Shown here: positions 1-6,058 of the stretch, piece after piece
Numbering within the stretch: the first letter of the stretch is position 1
Layout of the letters: each line of letters begins with the position of its first letter
Origin: Acidobacteriota bacterium
GTDB lineage: Bacteria > Acidobacteriota > Vicinamibacteria > Vicinamibacterales > UBA2999
NCBI GenBank assembly: GCA_020851835.1
Contig: JADZBZ010000284.1
Location: 1 to 6,058 of the forward strand
Direction: 5' to 3'
Length of the DNA: 6,058 bases
Made by a program: the position numbers and the translations under genes
The notes under the pieces: model-generated
What the model was told of the DNA's origin: nothing
Databases searched by the model: none
What the model saw: only the letters and a program-made list of their open reading frames with translations

Positions 1-422
1 GCAACGCGCCGCTCTACGGCGCGCCGGGCCACGCGTACGTGTATTTCACGTACGGGCTGCACTACCTGGTCAATGCGGTCACCGAACGTGAGGGGTTTCC
101 GGCCGCCGTCCTCATCCGCGCGCTGGAGCCCCTCGAGGGGCACGCGCTGATGAGACGCCGTCGGGCCGCCGTGCGCGGCCGGTCCGCGAAGGCGGTGTTG
201 CCGGACGCATGCCTGTGCCGTGGACCGGCCAACGTGACGGTGGCGCTCGGCATCGGTGCCGCACAGAACACACGGCCCCTGTTCCGGCGGCCCCTCACCA
301 TCGAGGACGCGGGCCGGCCGATTGGCAATGTCGCCTGGGGGCCGCGCATCGGAATCAGCAAGGGCACCGACCGCGCGTGGCGCGGCTGGGTGGCCGGTCA
401 CGCATCGGTGTCGCGAGGCTGA
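1..422 (+). CDS. mpg: DNA-3-methyladenine glycosylase (AAG/MPG family), 3' part only
   Basis: Base-excision-repair glycosylase that removes alkylated purines such as 3-methyladenine from DNA. The gene enters from the left edge; the first complete codon is at position 3, giving 139 residues to the TGA at 420-422. The visible part matches the C-terminal two thirds of the family: YVYFTYG and a following Asn (residues 12-24) line up with the human AAG segment containing Tyr159 and Asn169, LIRALEPLEG (37-46) is nearly identical to the human LLRALEPLEG, and LCRGPANV and GPRIGIS follow at the expected spacing. The catalytic Glu and the preceding E-x-Y region of the family must lie upstream and cannot be checked. 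The GTG at position 39 lies inside the conserved fold and is not a real start. The gene converges on the MscS-type gene with about 70 bp between stop codons. Family identity is confident; whether the whole gene is intact is unknown. Confidence 0.92.
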   Translation, partial: NAPLYGAPGHAYVYFTYGLHYLVNAVTEREGFPAAVLIRALEPLEGHALMRRRRAAVRGRSAKAVLPDACLCRGPANVTVALGIGAAQNTRPLFRRPLTIEDAGRPIGNVAWGPRIGISKGTDRAWRGWVAGHASVSRG

Positions 423-457
423 CGGTTAGACGGCGACGGCCCACCGCATCGGGTGCA

Positions 458-498
458 GCGCCCTCGCCTGGGCGTCACTCGTAGCCCAGAGGCTATTT
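458..498. terminator. Possible weak hairpins between convergent genes
   Basis: Two small inverted repeats lie between the glycosylase and MscS-type genes: CGCCC (459-463) with GGGCG (470-474) around a 6-nt loop, and TAGCC (482-486) with GGCTA (491-495) around CAGA, followed by TTT on the plus strand. The second covers the stop codon of the minus-strand gene. Convergent genes commonly share a terminator here, but the stems are short and the U-run is only three bases, so this is a weak suggestion. Confidence 0.22.
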
Positions 499-1596
499 CC
501 GCATCTTGACCTCGACCTGCTGCACCGGGATACGGATGCCGTCGCGATCGAACGCGTGCTTGATGCGCCGGCGCAGCTCACGGCCGACGCGCCACTGGCT
601 GAGAGGCGTCGTCTTGATGCGGAAGCGCAGGATCACCGCCGACGCGCCGAAGTCCTGCACCCCCATCACCTCGAGGGGCTCGAGGATGAGGGGCCCGAAC
701 TCCGGGTCCTGCTGCAGCTCGGCCGACGTGGCGCGCACGACGTCGAGCGCCCGATCGATGTCATCGGCGTAGTCGATGCCGATGTCCATCAGGTAGAAGG
801 CGAAGTCCTTGCTCCGATTGGCCAGCGTCCTGATCTCGCCGTTGGGGAACACGTGCACGGTGCCCTCGAGATCGCGCAGGACCATGGTCCGCAGGTTGAT
901 CTGCTCCACGGCGCCGCCTGTGCCGTTGACCACGGCGACGTCACCCACCCGTACCTGGTCCTCGATGATGAGGAAGAAACCCGAGATGACGTCCTTGACC
1001 AGCGTCTGGGCGCCGAACCCCACCGCGAGGCCCAGGATGCCCGCGCCGGTCAGCACCGGGGTGATGTCGACATCGAGCGTGCGGAGCACCATCAGCAGCG
1101 CGGCGACCCAGATGATGGTGACGAGAAACCGGCTCAAGGTGTGGCCGAGGGTCTGCGCGCGCTTCTGCCGCTCGGTGTCACCGGGGGGACCCCCTGCGGC
1201 AATCTCGTGCTCGGCCCTGGCGATGATCGCTGCCACGATCCGGGTGGAGGTGAGCGCCAGGAGCAGGATGACACCGACGCGCAGCGCGGTTTGCGCCGCC
1301 CACGCGCCGAAGCGGTCGGGATCGAGCTCGACGGGCACGGTGACGCCGACGACGGCCAGCGCGGGGAAGGCGAGCGCGATCATCGAGACGACGAACGTAA
1401 TGAGGCGGACGAAGCGGATGGGCGCCTTGCGCACGGAAACCGAGAGCCCGTCGGCGCTCTCGACCGACGCCAGCAGACGCCGGATCAGGCCGCCGGCGAT
1501 GAGGGCGATGGCGGCGGCCAGCACGGCCGCGAAGACGAGCGCCGCGAGAATCTCGATCGTGCTGTCCGGGAGTGCCGAGGCGTCGGACGGGGGCAT
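493..1596 (-). CDS. MscS-family mechanosensitive ion channel
   Basis: Inner-membrane channel of the small-conductance mechanosensitive family, which opens under membrane tension to release solutes during hypo-osmotic shock. The protein has 367 residues. Hydrophobic helices are visible at about 13-39, 62-84, 102-125 and 153-171, followed by the pore-lining segment at about 180-211, rich in Gly and Ala (AGILGLAVGFGAQTLVKD, then SGFFLIIED) as in MscS TM3. The beta domain follows (VRVGDVAVVNGTGGAVEQI, then HVFPNGEI at 248-255, matching the family's V-P-N motif), and a C-terminal alpha/beta domain at about 268-367. It is longer than E. coli MscS (286 residues) because of extra N-terminal helices, and resembles the medium-sized MscS-like paralogues. 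It is the last gene of the minus-strand cluster, starting 18 bp after the protease stop codon; no clear ribosome binding site is seen. Ion selectivity and true gating role cannot be read from sequence. Confidence 0.93.
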   Translation of the reverse strand: MPPSDASALPDSTIEILAALVFAAVLAAAIALIAGGLIRRLLASVESADGLSVSVRKAPIRFVRLITFVVSMIALAFPALAVVGVTVPVELDPDRFGAWAAQTALRVGVILLLALTSTRIVAAIIARAEHEIAAGGPPGDTERQKRAQTLGHTLSRFLVTIIWVAALLMVLRTLDVDITPVLTGAGILGLAVGFGAQTLVKDVISGFFLIIEDQVRVGDVAVVNGTGGAVEQINLRTMVLRDLEGTVHVFPNGEIRTLANRSKDFAFYLMDIGIDYADDIDRALDVVRATSAELQQDPEFGPLILEPLEVMGVQDFGASAVILRFRIKTTPLSQWRVGRELRRRIKHAFDRDGIRIPVQQVEVKMRK

Positions 1597-1614
1597 CTGA
1601 TGGAGAGATGACGC

Positions 1615-2838
<1,224 letters not shown>

Positions 2839-2844
2839 GGCCGA

Positions 2845-3264
2845 CTACGACACGTCCACCCGGCGTGGCTCCGTCTCGGGGCGCTTGGGGACCGTAACCG
2901 TCAGCACGCCCTGAGCGAGATCGGCGGTGATCGCTCCGGAGTCCACGTGGGGTGGCAGGGAGAAGGTGCGGGCGAAGTCGCCGTGGCCGCGCTCGAGCTG
3001 GTGGTAGTGCTCGCAGGCCACACGGGCGTCGCGGCGCCCGCGGATGGTGAGACGTCCCTCCAGCAGGCTGATGTCGATCTGGTCGCGGGTGAGTCCTGGC
3101 AGCTCGGCGGTGAGCACGAATGCCGCCTCGGTTTCGCACAGATCGACCGCTGGCGCCCAACCGTGGGGGCCGGCCACCGCCAACCGCTCGATGCGGTGCT
3201 GAATGGCGATTAGATCCCGGAACGGGTCCCAGCGGGCGAACGCCACAACTCCGCATCGTAGCAT
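2845..3264 (-). CDS. Small heat-shock protein, Hsp20/alpha-crystallin family
   Basis: ATP-independent holdase chaperone that binds unfolding proteins, normally as a cytoplasmic oligomer. The protein has 139 residues from the ATG at 3264. It shows the typical N-terminal RWDPFRDL (11-18), the start of the alpha-crystallin domain with AELPGLTRDQIDISLLEGRL (53-72), then FARTFSLPPHV (97-107), and the signature A-x(5)-GVLTVTVPK at 114-127. The C-terminal VDV (136-138) fits the I/V-x-I/V motif that docks between subunits. The start is uncertain: a GTG at 3246 would give MAFARWDPFRDL, exactly the family's usual beginning, with GGAG just upstream but only 2 nt away; the ATG adds six residues (MLRCGV) and has no clear ribosome binding site. 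The open frame continues upstream to 3432, but that part runs antisense into efp and has no family similarity. First gene of the hsp20-htrA-mscS cluster; the start region lies within inverted repeats. Confidence 0.9.
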   Translation of the reverse strand: MLRCGVVAFARWDPFRDLIAIQHRIERLAVAGPHGWAPAVDLCETEAAFVLTAELPGLTRDQIDISLLEGRLTIRGRRDARVACEHYHQLERGHGDFARTFSLPPHVDSGAITADLAQGVLTVTVPKRPETEPRRVDVS

Positions 3265-3335
3265 GCGGACGCCGGGGCTGATGCGGGGGCGCGCCCGGCC
3301 CGCGAAGGATCCCAGCACGCGCCGACCGCATGCTA
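3251..3335. repeat. Nested inverted repeats in the hsp20/efp divergent region
   Basis: Seen directly: TAGCATGCGG (3259-3268) is the exact reverse complement of CCGCATGCTA (3326-3335), 57 bp apart. The core hexamer CCGCAT/ATGCGG occurs four times: 3251-3256, 3263-3268 (reverse orientation, giving a hairpin with a 6-nt loop), 3281-3286 and 3326-3331. A perfect 10-bp palindrome GGGCGCGCCC lies at 3287-3296. The left arm includes the hsp20 ATG (3264-3262 on the minus strand), and the right arm overlaps the possible efp -10 element. The repeats could be an operator or, in the hsp20 leader RNA, alternative stems. Function is inferred; presence is certain. Confidence 0.55.
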
Positions 3336-3339
3336 AGAT
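3331..3339 (+). promoter_or_regulatory. Possible extended -10 promoter element for efp
   Basis: TGCTAAGAT has the TGn extension followed by TAAGAT, which matches the TATAAT consensus at four of six positions. Transcription would begin near 3346, leaving a leader of roughly 28 nt before the efp ATG at 3374. No -35 hexamer is apparent at the usual distance. The element overlaps the right arm of the 10-bp inverted repeat, so a protein binding that repeat would be placed to control it. Weak evidence. Confidence 0.33.
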
Positions 3340-3373
3340 TCCAAGGTTCTCCACTCGAATCACAGACGTACGA

Positions 3374-3940
3374 ATGGCCAATACGCTTCTTGCGACGCAG
3401 CTCCGGAAGGGCATGATCATCAAGCTCGACAACGAGCTCTACCGGATTCACGATCGCCAGCACGTCACACCGGGCAACCTCCGCGGCTTTGTCCGCCTCA
3501 AGATGCGGAACCTCCGTAATCAGGTGATGGCCGAACACAAGGCCCGCTCCGAGGATGTCATCGAGCGCGCCACGCTGGACGAGAAAGAGATGCAGTTCCT
3601 CTACGCCGACGGCGAGGGGTATCACTTCATGGACACCGACAGCTACGAGCAGATCCACCTCACCGAAGACACCCTGGGCGACAGCGTGGGCTTTCTGAAG
3701 GCCGAGATGCTGATTCGGGTGGAGTTCTACGGTAGCGAGCCGGTGGGCATCGAGCTGCCGCAGACCGTGGACCTGAAGGTCGTCGACACGGTCCCGGCCA
3801 TCAAGGGGGCCACCGCTACCAACCAGCTCAAGCCGGCCACGCTCGAAACCGGGGTCATCGTTCAGGTGCCCCCGTTCATCGGCGAAGGCGACTTCATCCG
3901 CGTCAGCACCGAGACCGGCGGGTACCTGGCCCGCGCCTGA
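3374..3940 (+). CDS. efp: Translation elongation factor P
   Basis: EF-P binds between the ribosomal P and E sites and helps peptide bond formation at consecutive prolines. The protein has 188 residues, the normal family length. The N-terminal KOW-like domain (about 1-64) contains RKGMIIKLDNELYRI and RGFVRLKMRNLRN; the central OB domain begins about 67, with LYADGEGYHFMD (76-87); the C-terminal OB domain has KGATATNQLKPATLETG (132-148) and PPFIGEGDFIRVSTETGGYL (153-172 region onward), both hallmark stretches. The ATG at 3374 is chosen because MANTLLATQLRKG fits the family N-terminus; the frame is open back to 3203 without similarity. No Shine-Dalgarno is visible. Oddity: aligning VTPGNLRGF with E. 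coli VKPGKGQAF puts Asn35 (AAC, 3476-3478) at the position of modified Lys34, so it has neither the Lys nor the Arg used by known modification systems. No modification gene is in the window. Divergent from hsp20. Confidence 0.96.
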   Translation: MANTLLATQLRKGMIIKLDNELYRIHDRQHVTPGNLRGFVRLKMRNLRNQVMAEHKARSEDVIERATLDEKEMQFLYADGEGYHFMDTDSYEQIHLTEDTLGDSVGFLKAEMLIRVEFYGSEPVGIELPQTVDLKVVDTVPAIKGATATNQLKPATLETGVIVQVPPFIGEGDFIRVSTETGGYLARA

Positions 3941-3963
3941 GCCCCGGCGGCCTGCCGATTTCC

Positions 3964-3969
3964 TATAAT
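3964..3969 (+). promoter_or_regulatory. Perfect -10 hexamer (TATAAT) just before tdk
   Basis: An exact TATAAT sits in otherwise GC-rich sequence, ending 5 nt before the tdk ATG (3975). A -10 at this place would start transcription at or next to the ATG, giving a leaderless mRNA. This agrees with the lack of a usable Shine-Dalgarno (only AGG at 3971-3973, one base from the ATG). No -35 match is seen at 16-18 bp upstream. A small GC stem (CGGC 3945-3948 with GCCG 3954-3957) follows the efp stop codon and could partly separate efp from tdk. Confidence 0.5.
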
Positions 3970-3974
3970 CAGGC

Positions 3975-4607
3975 ATGGACGTCGTCCGGACCCCGGCCGT
4001 CGGGTGGATCGAAGTCATCGTCGGCAGCATGTTCAGCGGTAAGAGCGAAGAGCTGATCCGCCGGCTGCGGCGGGCGCAGATTGCCCGGCAACGGGTGCAG
4101 ATCTTCAAGCCCGCCGTCGACACGCGGTTCGCCGGCGACCACATCGTCTCCCACAGCGAGCTCCGTATTCCGTCCGAGAGCGCCGCCAACGCGGCCGAGG
4201 TGCTCGCCCGTGTGCGTCCCGACACCGAGGTGATCGGTATCGACGAGGGGCAGTTCTTCGACGCGGGCCTGCCGTCGGCGGTCACCTCTCTCGCCGCCCG
4301 CGGTGCCCGCGTCATCGTGGCGGGCCTGGACCAGGACTACCTGGGCAAGCCGTTCGATCCGATGCCGCAACTGCTGGCCATTGCGGAATACATCACCAAG
4401 ACGCGCGCCATCTGCATGGTGTGTGGCAACCCTGCCAACCACACCCAGCGCCTGGTCGGCAATCGTACGCGCGTGCTCCTGGGCGCCCAGGGGACCTACG
4501 AGGCGCGCTGCCGTCGCTGTTTCGACCCCTCGCTGGCGGAGGCCGAGGAGCGCCGGCAGGGCGGTGCGTCGGTTACGGCCGCGACGGGTGACCCGGAGCC
4601 GCGATGA
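3975..4607 (+). CDS. tdk: Thymidine kinase (type II, TK1-like)
   Basis: Phosphorylates thymidine to dTMP with ATP in the pyrimidine salvage pathway, in the cytoplasm. The 210-residue protein is the usual length (E. coli Tdk is 205). The P-loop is GSMFSGKSEE (17-26, Lys23), the Walker B/catalytic segment IDEGQFF is at 89-95 with Glu91 as the expected general base, GLDQDYLGKPF (117-127) is a family hallmark, and a structural zinc site is formed by Cys147 and Cys150 (CMVC) with Cys179 and Cys182 (CRRC). The lasso-loop region with its conserved Tyr (TYEARC, Tyr175) is present. About 28 residues after the last Cys form a charged, low-complexity tail. The ATG at 3975 is the natural start, 34 bp after efp, with a TATAAT 5 nt upstream. 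Its stop overlaps the start of the next gene (ATGA). All key residues are present, so the enzyme should be active. Confidence 0.96.
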   Translation: MDVVRTPAVGWIEVIVGSMFSGKSEELIRRLRRAQIARQRVQIFKPAVDTRFAGDHIVSHSELRIPSESAANAAEVLARVRPDTEVIGIDEGQFFDAGLPSAVTSLAARGARVIVAGLDQDYLGKPFDPMPQLLAIAEYITKTRAICMVCGNPANHTQRLVGNRTRVLLGAQGTYEARCRRCFDPSLAEAEERRQGGASVTAATGDPEPR

Positions 4608-5179
4608 CCATCGAGGAACTCGCTGGCGCGCTGGAGCTCAGCCTCATCGTGCTTGGCGTCGTGTTCCTCGCCGTCAACCTTCGGGTCGGGCGCGACATCT
4701 GGCGGTTCTGGCGGCGGCGCGCGGGCGCCCTGCTGGTGTGGCCGGCGCCGGCGCCGCCGTACTACGCGCTCAACCTGGCCATCGGCGTGATGTTGGGCGT
4801 GCTGCTGTTCGTCACGGTCTTCCTGGTGCCTCGCCCGGCCGGATCGATCTTCGGGGAGGCGATGATGTTCGTCTACTATGGCTACCTGTTGCCGCTGTCC
4901 ACCCGGATCCTGCGCGGCCTGTATGCCGACGGTGTGTGGACCGACTCCGGCTTCATGGCCTATGGCGATATCGGCGGGCTCACGTGGAAGGCGGGGACCA
5001 CCGACACGCTGGTGCTGGCCTCACGATTGCGCGCGTTTGCACGAACTCTCACCATTCCGGGCACACGGCTCGGGGAGGTCCGGCGGATGCTGCGCGAGAA
5101 GATCGGCGAACACGCCATCGAGTTCGACGATGGGCCCGGGCTGCACCTGGGCAGTCGGGACACGCGGGAAAGCGTGTAG
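4604..5179 (+). CDS. Predicted three-helix membrane protein, unknown function (DUF5673-like tail)
   Basis: I do not recognise this protein with certainty. It has 191 residues. Hydrophobic segments lie at about 10-27, 56-76 and 84-104; the first is followed by a strongly basic stretch (RDIWRFWRRR, 30-39), placing that loop in the cytoplasm by the positive-inside rule. After the third helix comes a soluble part (about 105-180) with the pattern LYADGVWTDSGFMAYGDIGG then TW (107-128), which resembles the beta-rich, PH-like tails of small membrane proteins such as DUF5673: a Gly-rich turn, a conserved Trp, then a strand TDTLVLASR. A short helix (RRMLREKIGEH, 160-170) follows. The start codon overlaps the tdk stop (ATGA) and has GGAG at 4595-4598, 5 nt upstream, so translation is coupled to tdk. 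Coding is well supported by the overlap and codon pattern; the family assignment is from memory of the pattern and needs a profile search. Confidence 0.8.
   Translation: MTIEELAGALELSLIVLGVVFLAVNLRVGRDIWRFWRRRAGALLVWPAPAPPYYALNLAIGVMLGVLLFVTVFLVPRPAGSIFGEAMMFVYYGYLLPLSTRILRGLYADGVWTDSGFMAYGDIGGLTWKAGTTDTLVLASRLRAFARTLTIPGTRLGEVRRMLREKIGEHAIEFDDGPGLHLGSRDTRESV
5160..5177 (+). other. Small hairpin at the end of the membrane-protein gene
   Basis: ACACGC (5160-5165) pairs with GCGTGT (5172-5177) around GGGAAA; the stem ends in the TAG stop codon (5177-5179). There is no following U-run, so it is a poor intrinsic terminator, but it could pause or protect the 3' end of the tdk transcript before the Ku gene. 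Confidence 0.2.
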
Positions 5180-5234
5180 GCTCGCTCCCGGGCATTCCAA
5201 GGCAGACTCTGCAGTTGCGGCCGAACGGGCCGAT

Positions 5235-5240
5235 AGGAGG
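5235..5240 (+). promoter_or_regulatory. Strong Shine-Dalgarno of the Ku gene
   Basis: A perfect AGGAGG lies 5 nt before the ATG at 5246 and fixes the Ku start. It is the only full consensus ribosome binding site in the window. It is immediately preceded by a small hairpin, CGGCC (5218-5222) with GGCCG (5228-5232), which leaves the site itself unpaired. Confidence 0.85.
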
Positions 5241-5245
5241 GTGCG

Positions 5246-6058
5246 ATGGCAGTCCGACCGACCTGGAAGGGGTATCTGAAGGTCAGCCTCGTGACCATTC
5301 CGGTCCGGGTCTATCCCGCCACCGAGTCGAGCGCCACGATTGCCTTCAACCAGCTTCACGCCGAGTGCCAGACGCGCATCCAGCAGAAAAAGTGGTGCCC
5401 CCACTGCGAGCGCGAAGTCACCTCAGCCGAGGTGGTGAAGGGCTACGAATTCGAGAAGGGCCGCTGGGTGGTGGTCCCCGAGGAAGACATCGCGAAGGTG
5501 AAGACCGAGTCGACGAAGGTCATCAACCTGGTGCAGTTCGCCGATGCCGACGCCGTCGACCCGATGTACGTGGACAAGGCGTATTACCTCGCGCCGGAGG
5601 GGCCGATGGCCGCCGACGCCTACGCGGTGATGCGTGACGCAATGCAGGGCAAGGCCGGCATCGGTAAGGTGGCCATCCATGGCCGCGAGTACCTGGTGGC
5701 CATCCGCCCGCACAAGCAGGGCCTGGTGATGTACACGCTGCATCACGCCGCCGAGATTCGGACCATCGATCAGATCGACGAACTGCGCGAAGTGCGCGGC
5801 AAGGTGAACCCGGCCGAGATGAAGCTTGCCCGGCAGGTGATCGAGAGCATTGAAGGCGAGCTCAACCTGGCCGATTACACGGACGAATACCAGCGTGGGC
5901 TGCGTGCCATCATCGACGCCAGGATCGCGGGTGAGGAAATCATCGCGCCCGCCGAGGAGGCCCCGCCGAAGGTAGTGGACCTGATGGAGGCCCTGCGCAA
6001 GAGCCTCGAACAGGTGAGCGGGGGCAAGAAGAAGGCGGCCAAGGTGGCCGCGGGACGC
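5246..6058 (+). CDS. ku: Non-homologous end joining protein Ku, 3' end cut by window
   Basis: Bacterial Ku forms a homodimeric ring that threads onto DNA double-strand ends and recruits the ligase LigD for end joining. 271 codons are visible and the frame is still open at the right edge. The beginning GYLKVSLVTIPVRVYPATE (9-27) is the classic bacterial Ku start, followed by FNQLH (34-38), EVVKGYEFEKGRWVVVPEED (62-81), AYYLAPEG (112-119) and REYLVAIRPHKQGLVMYTLH (147-166), covering the beta-barrel/ring core. A helical part follows (about 174-230), then the conserved minimal C-terminal element VVDLMEALRKSLEQV (243-257), which is part of the region that contacts LigD, and the start of a Lys-rich tail (GGKKKAAKVAAGR), which in other Ku proteins aids DNA binding. 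Bacterial Ku is usually about 250-300 residues, so little is missing. Cys51 and Cys54 (WCPHC) form a CxxC, with Cys41 nearby. The gene has its own strong ribosome binding site 66 nt after the membrane-protein gene; no ligD is in the window. Confidence 0.96.
   Translation, partial: MAVRPTWKGYLKVSLVTIPVRVYPATESSATIAFNQLHAECQTRIQQKKWCPHCEREVTSAEVVKGYEFEKGRWVVVPEEDIAKVKTESTKVINLVQFADADAVDPMYVDKAYYLAPEGPMAADAYAVMRDAMQGKAGIGKVAIHGREYLVAIRPHKQGLVMYTLHHAAEIRTIDQIDELREVRGKVNPAEMKLARQVIESIEGELNLADYTDEYQRGLRAIIDARIAGEEIIAPAEEAPPKVVDLMEALRKSLEQVSGGKKKAAKVAAGR

Noticed and set aside
34..54. 8-bp perfect inverted repeat CGTACGTG/CACGTACG with a 5-nt loop
   Set aside because: It lies wholly in the conserved coding segment AYVYFTYG of the glycosylase, and one such repeat is expected by chance in a window this size.
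556..1611. Plus-strand open frame of 351 codons opposite the MscS-type gene
   Set aside because: The product is an Asp/Glu/His/Arg-rich string with no fold signals, and the opposite strand encodes a clear channel protein. Long antisense frames are expected at this GC content.
3257..3336. CIRCE-like element (HrcA operator)
   Set aside because: The arms faintly resemble TTAGCACTC/GAGTGCTAA (GCATGCTAA matches 7 of 9), but the spacing is 57 bp, not 9, and the other half matches poorly.
3203..3373. Upstream extension of the efp frame
   Set aside because: It overlaps the hsp20 start region, and the EF-P family begins at the ATG at 3374.
3265..3432. Upstream extension of the hsp20 frame
   Set aside because: It runs antisense into efp, has no Hsp20-family similarity, and family members begin close to the RWDPFRDL motif.
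4303..5637. Plus-strand open frame of 444 codons across tdk, the membrane protein and Ku
   Set aside because: It is a shifted frame through three genes with recognisable products or good start signals, and its own product is Arg/Ala-rich and shows no domain.

Overview
This is a GC-rich bacterial chromosome segment, densely packed, with no mobile elements, RNA genes or CRISPR arrays that I can see. The base composition, the gene mix and the style of the elongation factor P sequence suggest an uncultured-type member of the Acidobacteriota (perhaps Vicinamibacteria). That assignment is inference and cannot be settled from the window.

Layout. Positions 1-422 (+) hold the 3' part of an alkyladenine/3-methyladenine DNA glycosylase gene whose catalytic N-terminal half lies outside the window. 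It converges on a three-gene minus-strand cluster read from 3264 down to 493: a small heat-shock protein (Hsp20), an HtrA/DegP-type periplasmic serine protease with one PDZ domain, and an MscS-type mechanosensitive channel. The gaps are only 6 and 18 bp, so this is very probably one operon for protein-folding and cell-envelope stress. A 109-bp divergent region (3265-3373) separates it from a plus-strand run: elongation factor P (efp), thymidine kinase (tdk), an unrecognised three-helix membrane protein overlapping tdk by 4 bp, and the first 271 codons of a bacterial Ku protein (NHEJ end-binding), which runs off the right edge.

How the genes work together. Hsp20 holds unfolding cytoplasmic proteins, HtrA degrades damaged envelope proteins, and MscS relieves turgor; their grouping makes a general stress operon. 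EF-P relieves ribosome stalling at polyproline, thymidine kinase salvages thymidine, and Ku and the glycosylase repair DNA; these last genes have no obvious shared pathway.

Main points of interest. (1) EF-P carries Asn at the loop-tip position that is Lys in E. coli and Arg in EarP-type bacteria. (2) The hsp20 start region lies inside nested, mutually exclusive inverted repeats that could form an RNA thermometer or act as an operator. (3) A perfect TATAAT sits 5 nt before the tdk start codon, implying a leaderless transcript. (4) hsp20, htrA and mscS are coupled. (5) A small membrane protein is translationally coupled to tdk. Nothing here amounts to a clearly new defence or mobile system.
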